A stretch of 64,000 nt of DNA from CAZSLO01 sp964608025 (lineage in GTDB: Bacteria; Chloroflexota; Dehalococcoidia; Lucifugimonadales; CAJWER01): assembly GCA_964608025.1 (NCBI GenBank), contig CAZSLO010000023.1:1-64000 (forward strand), written 5' to 3'. Below are positions 25,464 to 34,556 of this stretch, piece by piece (position 1 is the stretch's first letter; every line of letters starts with the position of its first letter). The notes under the pieces were generated by a model. The model made no database searches and was not told the DNA's origin. It saw nothing but the letters and a program-made list of their open reading frames with translations. The position numbers and the translations under genes are program-made.

Positions 25464-25901
25464 GTGAGCTTGATAAACTCAACAATTCGACTCGAGTCTG
25501 CGGGCGGAATAGTTCATAGGGATGGGCACGGATCTGCCGAGGTTGTGCTGTGTGGACGGAAATCGCCCCCGATCTGGGCGTTGCCTAAAGGAACCCCTGA
25601 GCCTGGCGAAACGCGTGAACAGACGGCCCTCCGTGAGGTGATGGAGGAGACAGGGCTCCAGGTCGAACAAGACGAATACGTTGGCAGTATCCATTACTGG
25701 TTCCTTAGGCCTAAGGACCATGTCCGCTGCCAGAAGACGGTTTACTATTACCTAATGCGCCCCGTAGGTGGGGACACATCTCTTCACGATAATGAGTTCG
25801 ATGAGGTTAGGTGGTTTCCTGCTAGCAAGGCACTCGAGATCTTGAGTTATAAAAACGAGGTACGGATTGTTGAAAAAGGCCTTACCATGGCTTCGGAATA
25901 G
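25464..25901 (+). CDS. Nudix hydrolase
   Basis: A 145-aa pyrophosphohydrolase. The Nudix box is complete at residues 43-65: Gly43, Glu49, then REVMEETGL. This coordinates the metal that cleaves X-linked nucleoside diphosphates. The start is GTG with only a distant AGGAA. It is divergent from the pyr operon and followed after four bases by a GNAT acetyltransferase. The substrate cannot be told; the family includes mutator dNTPases and Ap4A hydrolases. Confidence 0.9.
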   Translation: MSLINSTIRLESAGGIVHRDGHGSAEVVLCGRKSPPIWALPKGTPEPGETREQTALREVMEETGLQVEQDEYVGSIHYWFLRPKDHVRCQKTVYYYLMRPVGGDTSLHDNEFDEVRWFPASKALEILSYKNEVRIVEKGLTMASE

Positions 25902-25905
25902 GTCG

Positions 25906-26499
25906 GTGCCCGAAGAGCACGGGCAGGAAATAGGGCGTGGCGCGAAGACGCTCATCCGAGAGAAGCGCATAGACGATGCGCCGGATGACTATTCTTGGAG
26001 AGTTGATGAAGAGCTTGCACGACTGGATGCAACCCGCCCACTTCGAATGTCATACGATGACTTCCTCAGGTTTTCCGAGGAAGAACTGCGCTATGCCAGC
26101 GACAACTCCAAGCGGCTTGCGATAGATACACATGACGGCCAGCATATTGGCAACTGCATGTACTATGACATTGACTTGAGACGGAAGCGCGCTGAGCTAG
26201 GCATCATGATTGGCGATAGACAGTATTGGGGTAAAGGCTATGGTACAGATGCGGTAAAAACTTTACTGTCACATGTTTTCACCAAGACAGAGATTGATTT
26301 TATATATCTGCACACCCTTGAATGGAACCAACGGGCCAGAAGGGCTTTTGAGAAGGCAGGGCTTCGGGAAGCAAAGAAGGTTCGGCGTGGCGGCCTCGAC
26401 TTTATTGAGATGGAGATCAGTCGTATCGATTGGGAGCAAAAAGGACTCCCGGACACAGGTGCCACAGACACAGGAAGCCACCGAGCGGCTGGTAACTAA
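25906..26499 (+). CDS. GNAT N-acetyltransferase (RimJ/RimL-like)
   Basis: About 197 aa. The acetyl-CoA-binding segment includes GIMIGDRQYWGKGYGTDAV, a variant of the Q/RxxGxG/A motif, then the late WNQRARRAFEKAGL typical of RimJ/RimL-type transferases. The frame is open from a TTG at 25867 that would overlap the Nudix gene. The GTG at 25906, preceded by AATAGG and four bases after the Nudix stop, is more likely. The acceptor is unknown. Confidence 0.8.
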   Translation: MPEEHGQEIGRGAKTLIREKRIDDAPDDYSWRVDEELARLDATRPLRMSYDDFLRFSEEELRYASDNSKRLAIDTHDGQHIGNCMYYDIDLRRKRAELGIMIGDRQYWGKGYGTDAVKTLLSHVFTKTEIDFIYLHTLEWNQRARRAFEKAGLREAKKVRRGGLDFIEMEISRIDWEQKGLPDTGATDTGSHRAAGN

Positions 26500-26611
26500 T
26501 AGCAACTACTACATTATTCATATAACATCGGGCAACACTGCACGAAGTCGCTGCGCGGCCTGCAGGCCATATAGTAATAGACGAACCACCATTCTTAAGG
26601 AGACATATTAA

Positions 26612-28024
26612 ATGAGAATGTATCTGGCGGGCGAGTGGGTCGACAGGACAACAAAGATCGATGTGGTCAACCCATTCAATGGAAACATCGTTGACACTGT
26701 ACCTAGGGCAAGTGTTGAAGATATCGAAACTGCAATAGGTAGTGCTGAAAGAGGCGCAAAAATAATGGCGGCGATGTCTGGATACGAGCGATATGAAATG
26801 CTAATGCGTGCCGTGGTCTTGATGAAAGAAAGAGTGGATGATCTTGGCAGAACTATAACTAAAGAGGAAGGCAAGATTATCTCTGAGGGTCTAGGAGAAG
26901 CGGAACGCGCGATTCAAACCATGACGGCTTCTGCGGAAGAAGCAAAGCGGCTTGTAGGAGAGGTTGTACCACTAGATGGCGCGCCAACATGGACCGGGCA
27001 ACTAGGCTTTACCCTAAGGGTTCCATGCGGCATTGTAGCAGCAATTAGTCCATTCAATTTCCCGTTGAACCTAGTTGCCCATAAAGTTGGACCAGCGCTT
27101 GCAGCCGGGAACGCAGTGGTTATTAAGCCGGCATCCGACACCCCGCTGTCGGCTCTCAAGCTTACTGAGATACTAGTGGAGGCAGGAGTGCCTGCAGAGG
27201 CGATCCAGTGCGTAACAGGGTCAGGCGGCAGTATTGGAGATGCACTAGTGTCAGATTCCCGTGTGCGCAAAGTAACTTTCACGGGTAGCCGGGATGTAGG
27301 TGAGCATATTTGCCAGACGGCAGGACTCAAGAAAGTGACTATGGAGCTGGGTTCCAATTCCCCCCTCATAGTTATGCCGGATGCTGATATAGAAAAAGTT
27401 GTCGCAGGAACGGTTTCAAGCGGATTTTCGAATGCCGGGCAAGTGTGCATCTCTGCACAGCGCATACTTGCCAACAAGGATGTCTACACGGACTATCTAG
27501 ATGCCTTAGCTGAGGGTGTCAAGGGATTGAATACTGGAGATCCGCTCGATGAGACTGTGAAAATGGGGCCTATGGTTCGCCAGCAAGATGCCGAGCGGGT
27601 CCATGAATGGATTGATGAAGCAGTTGCACAAGGTGCCCGAGCTATCGTAGGCGGTGATTATGAAGGCGCGGTTCATTCTCCAACGATCGTAGCAGATGTA
27701 AAGCCAGAGATGCGGATATCAGCTGACGAATTGTTCGGTCCTGCAGTGGCCGTGACTCCCTTCTCGGATATTGATGAGGCGATAGCAATGGCAAACGACT
27801 CGAATTATGGACTGAGCGCCGCAATCTTTACTCAAAATATCGACTGGGCCATGAAATTTGCCCGCGAGGTAGATTCTGGCAATTTGATGATCAACTCTGG
27901 CCCGCAATGGAGAGCTGACTTGATGCCATACGGAGGAGTCAAGGAGAGTGGCATGGGTAAAGAGGGCCCTAAATACGCAGTGGAAGAGATGACAGAACTC
28001 AAAATGGTTATTTACCATCCTTAA
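26612..28024 (+). CDS. NAD(P)-dependent aldehyde dehydrogenase
   Basis: A 470-aa enzyme oxidising an aldehyde to an acid or acyl-CoA. Catalytic Cys279 lies in GQVCISAQ and the general-base Glu245 in MELGSNSP. The substrate-pocket Asn is in SPFNFPLN. The cofactor region includes VIKPASDTPLSA. AAGGAG precedes the ATG by ten bases. It is monocistronic, convergent with the gamma-glutamyltransferase gene. The substrate is not evident from context. Confidence 0.92.
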   Translation: MRMYLAGEWVDRTTKIDVVNPFNGNIVDTVPRASVEDIETAIGSAERGAKIMAAMSGYERYEMLMRAVVLMKERVDDLGRTITKEEGKIISEGLGEAERAIQTMTASAEEAKRLVGEVVPLDGAPTWTGQLGFTLRVPCGIVAAISPFNFPLNLVAHKVGPALAAGNAVVIKPASDTPLSALKLTEILVEAGVPAEAIQCVTGSGGSIGDALVSDSRVRKVTFTGSRDVGEHICQTAGLKKVTMELGSNSPLIVMPDADIEKVVAGTVSSGFSNAGQVCISAQRILANKDVYTDYLDALAEGVKGLNTGDPLDETVKMGPMVRQQDAERVHEWIDEAVAQGARAIVGGDYEGAVHSPTIVADVKPEMRISADELFGPAVAVTPFSDIDEAIAMANDSNYGLSAAIFTQNIDWAMKFAREVDSGNLMINSGPQWRADLMPYGGVKESGMGKEGPKYAVEEMTELKMVIYHP

Positions 28025-28147
28025 CTAAAATTTTAAACACCTAGATTGACACACAGGCCAACATTAAACTGCCGCCTGCTCCCCGGGGCCGATCAATAAC
28101 CTTAGTCTCTGCGGCGTTTACAATTTGCCCAAACCGAAACTGAATCA

Positions 28148-29764
28148 CTAGGTGAATAATGCTACGCCGTAGCCCCTGGGATCACTGCCCGCTGATGTGC
28201 CGGCACCTTCGTCTAGGACGATCGCCTGTACTCTGGCTGCCTGTCTCGGATAGACACCGTAAGAAGACGAATCGCGATGGATCTTATGGCCGCGGGCCTC
28301 TAGTTCGTCGCAAACCCAGCTAGGTACCCGGCCCTCAATGTATATAGTGTCACCTTGACAATCAATTCGGGGTGCCGAGACGGCTTCGACGGCCGTCATT
28401 CCATGATCAATCACATTAAGGATGGTTTGTAGGACGGAACTAATAATGTAGGAACCCCCAGGGGCACCCACCACCATGAAGGGCTTGCCCTCCTTAAAGA
28501 TGATGCAAGGCAGGGCGCCGGTCGTTCGTTTCTTGCCTGGCGCTATGGAATTCGGATTCCCTGGCATGGGGTCGAATGCCATCATGTAATTGTTTTGCAT
28601 GAAGCCAAGGCCGGGCGTAACAACACCCGAGCAAAGACCATTCGTATGCGTCAAGCTTACACAGTTGCCGATGCTGTCAACGATACAGATATGAGTTGTC
28701 CCAGAGCCATTTGTTGATCGAGATGTTGGCACATTAAAATCTTCTCCACTGTCAATCCGGGCTCGACAACTCGAAGCATATTCCTTTGAAACGAGCATCT
28801 CTACCGGGACATCTGTAAATGCAGGATCTCCTAGATACTTAGCGCGGTCAGCGAAACCCGCCTTTAGCGCTTGAGAAAGCACATGTATGTATTCAGAACT
28901 ATTGTGTGCCATTGAGGCTAGGTCGTATCCCTCAAGGATATTCAATACCTCGATCAGGGTTATGCCTCCCGAAGGTGGTGGAGTATCGGATATGGTGAAT
29001 CCTCGATATGTCCCCCTAACAGGTTCTTGAATCTCAGGGTGGTAGTTTTCGATATCCTCTTGGGTAACTAGGCCGCCATTGGCTTCCCAATCTTCGATTA
29101 GCCTTGCGCCTATTGCGCCACGGTAATACACCGAAGGCCCTTCTTCAGCTATAAGTTCTAGTGAGTCGGCGTAGTCATGGTTCACCAGAAGGTCACCGTC
29201 TGCCAGAGGCATACCTCGCTTGGTATAAATAACAGACGCCGCGGAGGTAGCCGAAAAACGGGCTAGGGCATCAGGGCGCCCTGGGGAATACTTGATCCGC
29301 CATTCTTCTGCCAATTCTCGTGGTACCTGGTATCCTTCGCGAGCGAGAGCGGCTGCAGGAGCTATTGTTTCCGACCAGCTACGTGTCCCGTATCTAGTAA
29401 TGGCATCATGGAGACCACGCACCGCGCTTGGAACACCTATGGACTGGTACCCGATCTCGTTTATGTCGTCCTTCAGGATAAACCCGACGCCATCTGCGCT
29501 AGGCCCCAAGATGTGCCCTTTCCACATGTCAGGAGTAGCCCTAGACCCTGCCTTTGAGCAAAAATCGAGAAGAAAATCTTCGTCACGTTCGCTGTTGTAT
29601 ATGTGCATCCATCCTAGTCCACCGAGGCCGCAGTTCAGCGGATCTATAACCCCTTGGACAAATGCTGCCGCCACAGCTGCGTCCACTGCATTACCGCCTT
29701 CTCTCAAGACAGAAACAGCCTCCTCTGCCGCCCGGGGTTGTGGTGCTACAGCTATTGATTTCAT
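28148..29764 (-). CDS. ggt: Gamma-glutamyltransferase family protein (no signal peptide)
   Basis: A 538-aa Ntn-hydrolase precursor. The autocatalytic cleavage nucleophile is Thr356 in SGSGTTHIC, followed by VDSIGN. The oxyanion/substrate region PPPSGGIT and the C-terminal GAPGGSYI are also conserved. Relatives transfer or hydrolyse gamma-glutamyl groups of glutathione, or act as cephalosporin acylases. The N terminus MKSIAVAPQPRAAEEA begins directly with the mature fold and has no export signal, so it probably acts in the cytoplasm. AGGAG lies ten bases before the ATG. Confidence 0.88.
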   Translation of the reverse strand: MKSIAVAPQPRAAEEAVSVLREGGNAVDAAVAAAFVQGVIDPLNCGLGGLGWMHIYNSERDEDFLLDFCSKAGSRATPDMWKGHILGPSADGVGFILKDDINEIGYQSIGVPSAVRGLHDAITRYGTRSWSETIAPAAALAREGYQVPRELAEEWRIKYSPGRPDALARFSATSAASVIYTKRGMPLADGDLLVNHDYADSLELIAEEGPSVYYRGAIGARLIEDWEANGGLVTQEDIENYHPEIQEPVRGTYRGFTISDTPPPSGGITLIEVLNILEGYDLASMAHNSSEYIHVLSQALKAGFADRAKYLGDPAFTDVPVEMLVSKEYASSCRARIDSGEDFNVPTSRSTNGSGTTHICIVDSIGNCVSLTHTNGLCSGVVTPGLGFMQNNYMMAFDPMPGNPNSIAPGKKRTTGALPCIIFKEGKPFMVVGAPGGSYIISSVLQTILNVIDHGMTAVEAVSAPRIDCQGDTIYIEGRVPSWVCDELEARGHKIHRDSSSYGVYPRQAARVQAIVLDEGAGTSAGSDPRGYGVALFT

Positions 29765-29867
29765 GAGTGGTATTCTCCTAGTCTAGGGATTTTGTATCGG
29801 AGGATATTGGTATCAGGGATATTGTCTGTCGAAGAGTAGGGCCTGTGGGCGCGAGTTTAGTATTCGT

Positions 29868-29883
29868 TTGACTGGAGAGTCAA
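29868..29883. promoter_or_regulatory. Perfect inverted repeat upstream of the SDR gene
   Basis: TTGACT GGAG AGTCAA is a perfect six-base inverted repeat in the 238-base gap between the divergent ggt and SDR genes. TTTGACTC occurs again at 29893-29900. This could be an operator, but no dedicated regulator is adjacent. Confidence 0.25.
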
Positions 29884-30002
29884 CATCAATGATTTGACTC
29901 TTGGGTACTCTAAATGCAACCTTTTCCCAGCCTGGGTAAATAACACATGGATTATTCTTGTACTAAACCAATATGGCTATACTGAAATGCAGGGGGCAAT
30001 AA

Positions 30003-30803
30003 ATGGATCTAGAGCTAGACGGTAAAACAGCGATTGTGACTGGCGGAAGTCGTGGCATTGGCAAGGCCATCGCTCGCGAACTCGCGGCCGAAGGAGCCAA
30101 TGTTGTTATTGCCGCCCGCGGTATCGATGCCTTGAAAGATACGGCGGGAGAGATTGCCGCGGAAACGGGTAGCAAAATCGTGCCAATTCCTGTTGATACC
30201 GGGAATGGAAACGCCGTAGAAAAAATGGTATCGGAAGCGTTTGAAAAACTAAACAGGATTGATATTCTTGTCAATAATGCAGCTAAGCCTGGGGGACAGG
30301 GGCCAGTCCCATCGCTTGATGAAATCTCCGAGGATTTGTTTTGGGAAGATATGAACGTGAAGGTGCTGGGGTATCTCCGTTGTATCCAGGCAACTGTGCC
30401 GTATATGAAGAAACAGGGTTGGGGGCGCATCATCAACATTAGTGGTATGGCTGCAAGATCCACGGGTTCGACGATCGGCAGTATTCGCAATGTCTCCATT
30501 TCCGCGATGTGCAAGAATCTCGCAGAAGAGCTTGGGCCCCACGGCATAAACGTAACGGTGGTCCATCCAGGCATGACTCGGACCGAGGCCACAGGTATGG
30601 TAGTTGAGAATCGGGCTCGGGCGGAAGGAGTGTCTCCCCGTGAAATAGAGAACAGGATGGCACAGGGCAATTCTGTACGCCGAGTAATAGATGCACGGGA
30701 AATCGCCTATATAGTGGCTTTCCTAGCATCGCCTAGGTCTATCGCCATAAACGGTGACGCAGTTGCCGCGGGTGGAGGAACAGGAACTGCCATTCACTAT
30801 TAG
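30003..30803 (+). CDS. SDR-family protein with non-canonical active site
   Basis: A 266-aa Rossmann protein of the classical SDR type: GGSRGIG at 14-20 for the cofactor, NNAA at 91-94, and Ser147 in INISG. Where the family has YxxxK, this protein has G159-SIR-N163 before SISAMCKNLAEELGPHG, so both the catalytic Tyr and Lys are missing. It may use other residues, be a binding protein, or belong to a divergent SDR group with an RN motif. AGGGGG lies before the ATG. It is divergent from ggt and convergent with the isomerase gene. Confidence 0.85.
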   Translation: MDLELDGKTAIVTGGSRGIGKAIARELAAEGANVVIAARGIDALKDTAGEIAAETGSKIVPIPVDTGNGNAVEKMVSEAFEKLNRIDILVNNAAKPGGQGPVPSLDEISEDLFWEDMNVKVLGYLRCIQATVPYMKKQGWGRIINISGMAARSTGSTIGSIRNVSISAMCKNLAEELGPHGINVTVVHPGMTRTEATGMVVENRARAEGVSPREIENRMAQGNSVRRVIDAREIAYIVAFLASPRSIAINGDAVAAGGGTGTAIHY

Positions 30804-30854
30804 GAAATATCCATGGGGTTATAGTGAATCGACACAGCCTATGGGGATACGAAT

Positions 30855-31715
30855 CTATAACGAATCGATGAATACGAGTTCTTCCTCGAGACCACGTACG
30901 GAATAAAAATGTTCAAGCAATAGTGTCGCATCGAGATACTTGATTCGGCGATGTAGTTCAGTAGGAAGTGAGCCTTTATTGAGTTCTAGGTGGGAATCGT
31001 TGCGACCACGGGAGTCGTACAGGTAATTGTCACTCCAATGTACATGTTTTATTAGGGCGGGTTGGTCTAGGAAAGCCAGAACACGCTCCTCTCGTTGCTC
31101 CTCAGGCAATGTATGGGCGTAAGTGCATACGTGGCTAGAGTCTAGGCAGAGGCGTACATTTGGTCGACTGACATCTTCACAGGTCTGAATCCATTCTTCA
31201 GGGGCCATCCCAAAATAAGCGTTTTGCAAATCCCAATCTACCTCATCATGCCGGGCGGTATCAGGGACATCTGCCCAGTACGCATTGTTGTTCTCTAAAA
31301 CGATCTCGATATTATTTTCTTCTGCAACCTTCCCGATTTCCCGGATGGCGTCGATCAACAAGCTATAGTCGCCCTCCTGGCCTGCGGGCTGTGTGTCGGC
31401 CACCCAGCGTTTGGGTGCGAAGTGCATATTTACCTGTCGGATGTGTGGGTATCGGCGGGCCTTATGGATGAAACCAACAATGGTTTCGATGGACATGCGA
31501 CGAAAATCAGGGTCGGTGGCGGCGTAGTTAAGACGAGCCTCACCAATAGTCGCAGGTGCGTGGGCGCTGATTAGGAACTCAGAATATGCATCGAGAATCT
31601 CTATATCATCAGACATGGATGATTCAGCCATCAGGCCAGTCTTGGATAACGCTTCTACGCCAGTTTTTACAGGGGCAGATATAGGATGCTTAAGTTGATT
31701 GTGTCGCTTTGACAT
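30855..31715 (-). CDS. Sugar phosphate isomerase/epimerase-like TIM barrel
   Basis: A 286-aa xylose-isomerase-like barrel. Candidate metal ligands are the Glu in IVLENNN, the Asp/His in LCLDSSHV, the His in KHVHWSDN and the final Glu in LLLEHFY, the usual four-ligand set. The first 30 or so residues are unlike the family core, so an internal start is possible; GAGG lies ten bases before the ATG at 31715. It starts two bases after the stop of the DapA-family gene, so the two are one operon. Confidence 0.8.
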   Translation of the reverse strand: MSKRHNQLKHPISAPVKTGVEALSKTGLMAESSMSDDIEILDAYSEFLISAHAPATIGEARLNYAATDPDFRRMSIETIVGFIHKARRYPHIRQVNMHFAPKRWVADTQPAGQEGDYSLLIDAIREIGKVAEENNIEIVLENNNAYWADVPDTARHDEVDWDLQNAYFGMAPEEWIQTCEDVSRPNVRLCLDSSHVCTYAHTLPEEQREERVLAFLDQPALIKHVHWSDNYLYDSRGRNDSHLELNKGSLPTELHRRIKYLDATLLLEHFYSVRGLEEELVFIDSL

Positions 31716-31717
31716 TC

Positions 31718-32620
31718 TTAATTGACCTCGGCCAAGTTGATCTGGCCTATTCTTAACTCTGTGGCTCGGGCGATTATACTATCTATTCGTGCGGCTGGGG
31801 CGGCTGATCCTGGCGGCCTCGGCGCTCCGCAATCGATGCCTAGTCGATGGCTGATAAAGGCCTTTATGTTTGCGTGGAAACCGTCCTTGACCAATATTTC
31901 CGCGAAGTCGCTGGCCACCATTTGGGCTTTTTCGGCTCGGGCGAGATCCTTGGCAATGTAGGCGTGCCACAATTCGACCCATAATTCCGGCGCAGCACAT
32001 GGAGGGCCATCCACGCATCCTGCCGCCCCGATTGTGAGTGCGGGAAGCATACGCATTGAGCTTCCGATGAAAGCTCGCAGGCCCATGTCTGAAAATACAC
32101 GAATATCTTCAAGGTTTGAGCTTGAATGTTTTAAGCCAGCAAGCTGTGGAACACCATCCTGTATTTTTTTCATGAGTCCTGGCGTTATCTCAACGCCGGT
32201 AGAACTGGGCAAGTTATAAACAAACAGGGGCAGGTCCGATGCTGCTGCTACGGTACGGTAATGCTCTACGATCTCCTCGTCGGAGAATTGGTAGAAAAAT
32301 GGAGGGATGCAACAGATTGCCTCGACACCTGAACGGGCAGCATGTTCCGCTAGCCTTGCGGCACGGACAGTGGTTGGCGCCCCTACGTGCATGATGTTGT
32401 TAACTCGGCCCTGATTCTGGTCTGAAGCAATATCGGCGATGCGCTTATTCTCTTCGTCGGACAGGAGGATGCTTTCTCCAGTTCCTCCGGCAATCCAGAA
32501 CCCGTGTACCCCGGAGCGAATATTGAAATCCATGACGTCGCGAAATGCCTGTTCGTTCAGGCCACCCTCTGAATTCATGGGGGTGATGATCGCCGGGACT
32601 ATGCCTTCAAACGTAGTCAC
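31718..32620 (-). CDS. DapA/NanA-family lyase or synthase
   Basis: A 300-aa class I aldolase-type barrel. Schiff-base Lys164 lies in AGLKHSSS and Tyr135 in FVYNLPSS. GGTGES, near 45-50, binds the pyruvate-like carboxylate. The family includes dihydrodipicolinate synthase, N-acetylneuraminate lyase and 2-keto-3-deoxy-gluconate aldolases. With an isomerase-like partner, a catabolic lyase is likelier than lysine synthesis. The frame opens 15 codons earlier, but GGAG sits six bases before the GTG at 32620 and the family begins there. Confidence 0.85.
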   Translation of the reverse strand: MTTFEGIVPAIITPMNSEGGLNEQAFRDVMDFNIRSGVHGFWIAGGTGESILLSDEENKRIADIASDQNQGRVNNIMHVGAPTTVRAARLAEHAARSGVEAICCIPPFFYQFSDEEIVEHYRTVAAASDLPLFVYNLPSSTGVEITPGLMKKIQDGVPQLAGLKHSSSNLEDIRVFSDMGLRAFIGSSMRMLPALTIGAAGCVDGPPCAAPELWVELWHAYIAKDLARAEKAQMVASDFAEILVKDGFHANIKAFISHRLGIDCGAPRPPGSAAPAARIDSIIARATELRIGQINLAEVN

Positions 32621-33051
32621 TGGTGCTCCTGTACAGATTCTTATTACGGGCAGCAATTGTAGCACTGAGTCTATGGATGGGGTTAGGAGTATTGCTAACT
32701 ATGTATCTGTTTGTGAATAATTCGGCCGGAGATGTGCCAGAAATTATCGTGCACTATTCAAAGGGTAGCCACCGGCTTATTTGAAGAGGGTATGAGGAAA
32801 ACGGAAGTTGTTGACACATGCAGTTTTGGGGATTCTTATCCCTAGGCACTGATCACCACTGGGGTTTTATAGAACCAGCGTAGCGAGGCGCTTTTTGGAA
32901 TGCGATCGCTTTAAATAGCCTTACTCTCAAACAAAATCCGGGGAAGATCATGCTTATGAAAGAAGATGACCAATTGACTTGGACGGGTGTCAGACATACA
33001 ATCTATACGGACTAAACAGGCTTTTGGTCCCTGCTAAAGAGTCCTATCAAT
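32621..33051. other. Intergenic region upstream of the IscA-type gene
   Basis: This 431-base divergent gap has no convincing gene. A perfect TTGACA is at 32811-32816, but the -10 region 17-18 bases on is poor. No clear terminator, repeat or RNA structure is seen. Confidence 0.4.
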
Positions 33052-33408
33052 ATGGTCAGCACAAGAGAAAAACCTAAGCCCCTGACAATTAGTATCAGCC
33101 CGGAAGCCGCTGAGCACGTCAGGCATTTTGCAAGTCAAGCTGGCAAACCCGATGCTCTGCTGAGAGTGGGCGTAAAAGGGGGAGGCTGTTCTGGACTAAC
33201 GTATGTACTAGACTTAGTAGACGAGCTAAAGGAAGACGATAAGGTAGTTGAGGAACACGGCCTGAAGCTCGGTGTTGACAAGAAATCATACGTCTTCCTT
33301 GCAGGTACTACCCTTGAATATTCTGGCGGGCTTAATGGCCAGGGATTTGTATTCAACAATCCGAATGCAAAGACCAGCTGTGGGTGCGGCACGTCCTTCG
33401 GGGTCTAA
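33052..33408 (+). CDS. A-type iron-sulfur carrier (IscA/ErpA family)
   Basis: A 118-aa HesB/IscA protein that carries Fe-S clusters to apoproteins. The three cluster cysteines are Cys46 (GGGCSG), Cys110 and Cys112 (SCGCG). Length is typical. It is followed after 71 bases by the YgfZ gene, also an Fe-S repair protein, which supports a shared role in cluster delivery. No other isc or suf genes are nearby. IscA, ErpA and SufA cannot be told apart here. Confidence 0.93.
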   Translation: MVSTREKPKPLTISISPEAAEHVRHFASQAGKPDALLRVGVKGGGCSGLTYVLDLVDELKEDDKVVEEHGLKLGVDKKSYVFLAGTTLEYSGGLNGQGFVFNNPNAKTSCGCGTSFGV

Positions 33409-33435
33409 GGAACCGCCGCCATCCCGAGTGTAAAA

Positions 33436-33463
33436 TCGCCCCCAGAACTTAGGGGCGACTTTA
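33436..33463 (+). terminator. Possible terminator after the IscA-type gene
   Basis: TCGCCCC (33436-33442) pairs perfectly with GGGGCGA (33452-33458) around a nine-base loop and is followed by CTTTATT, a weak T tract. It lies between the IscA-type gene and ygfZ, so it may separate or attenuate the second gene. Confidence 0.5.
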
Positions 33464-33479
33464 TTCTAGGAGCAAAAGC

Positions 33480-34466
33480 ATGGTGACCCAACGGAAGCCG
33501 AACGGGAAATCATCTCCAACAGAGATTCAATATGAGGCACTGGCTTTCGGAGCATGCGTTGCCGATCGACCCGCTGGTATATTGCGCTATACAGGCGAAG
33601 ACGCCCTTGATCTTCTGAACAGGCTATCCACAAACTACCTCATAGACCTAGAGGTAGGGTCTGGGGCAGAGACGGCCCTGATTTCAAACAAGGGCCGAAT
33701 AATAGATCTCCTATTTGTGCTCAAGCTATCCGACCACCTTTTGATATTCACCAGCGTTGGAAATGAGACTAGGGTGCGTGAATGGATAGAGTTCTACACT
33801 ATTGTTGAAGCTGCCAACGGAGAAGACATAACGGGGCAAACAGCAACCGTCTCCTTGGTGGGACCCCATTCAGCAGAGAAACTGTCGATTCTAGGGAACG
33901 AATCAGTGACTGGCTTGCGGAATGGACGTTCGTTAGAGATTAACATCCAGGGGTCAAAGGCAAAAGTTGTCCGCAGGGACATAGGGGCGACCGAGGCATT
34001 CGATATAATGTCTTCATATTCCGAGGGAGCAGCAGTCAGGTCTGTACTAACACGGGCTTGTTCAGTGTATGCGGAACCAGGGGCATTTGAGCTGTTTCGT
34101 ATTAAGCAAGGAGTGCCTATTGGTGGTGCCGAACTGACAGAATCCTACAATCCGCTTGAGGCCGGACTCAAGCATTTAATTAATTACACCAAGGGTTGCT
34201 ATGTTGGCCAAGAGGTAATTGCACGCCTGACTTCCTACGATAAGGTCCAGAAACATCTCGTTCGGTTGAAATGGGATACTGGCACTTCCATCAGGCCGGG
34301 CGCCAAGTTAATGGAAGCTGATAAGCAGGTTGGTATAGTTACCTCAGCGATCCGCGATCCCAGATTGTTGACCGGACATGGCTTAGGGTATGTCAGAAAA
34401 CAACATTCTTTTGCTGGTACGATATTGGTGTCAGAATCTGGTGATCATATCGAGGTCACAGCCTAG
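33480..34466 (+). CDS. ygfZ: Folate-binding Fe-S cluster repair protein YgfZ (GcvT-like)
   Basis: A 328-aa tetrahydrofolate-binding protein of the GcvT fold that supports Fe-S enzyme maintenance. The YgfZ signature KGCYVGQEV is at 238-246, with its conserved Cys240. AGGAG lies several bases before the ATG. It follows the A-type Fe-S carrier. The KGC motif distinguishes it from the aminomethyltransferase GcvT. Confidence 0.92.
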   Translation: MVTQRKPNGKSSPTEIQYEALAFGACVADRPAGILRYTGEDALDLLNRLSTNYLIDLEVGSGAETALISNKGRIIDLLFVLKLSDHLLIFTSVGNETRVREWIEFYTIVEAANGEDITGQTATVSLVGPHSAEKLSILGNESVTGLRNGRSLEINIQGSKAKVVRRDIGATEAFDIMSSYSEGAAVRSVLTRACSVYAEPGAFELFRIKQGVPIGGAELTESYNPLEAGLKHLINYTKGCYVGQEVIARLTSYDKVQKHLVRLKWDTGTSIRPGAKLMEADKQVGIVTSAIRDPRLLTGHGLGYVRKQHSFAGTILVSESGDHIEVTA

Positions 34467-34556
34467 TGATCAGAAGATTGATATTGGACAGGACTGGCAT
34501 TGATTCTCGGCTTTAAATGAAGGATTTGGCAACGTGACAGGATTGTAATTTAAATT

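Noticed and set aside
26914..27477. 187-codon frame opposite the aldehyde dehydrogenase
   Set aside because: The aldehyde dehydrogenase has intact active-site residues; the antisense frame has no motif and no ribosome site.
29963..30670. 235-codon frame opposite the SDR gene
   Set aside because: It is compositionally a mirror of an SDR coding strand and shows no recognisable domain.
33626..33634. DnaA-box-like CTATCCACA inside ygfZ
   Set aside because: It is a single near-match within coding sequence, with no cluster around it.
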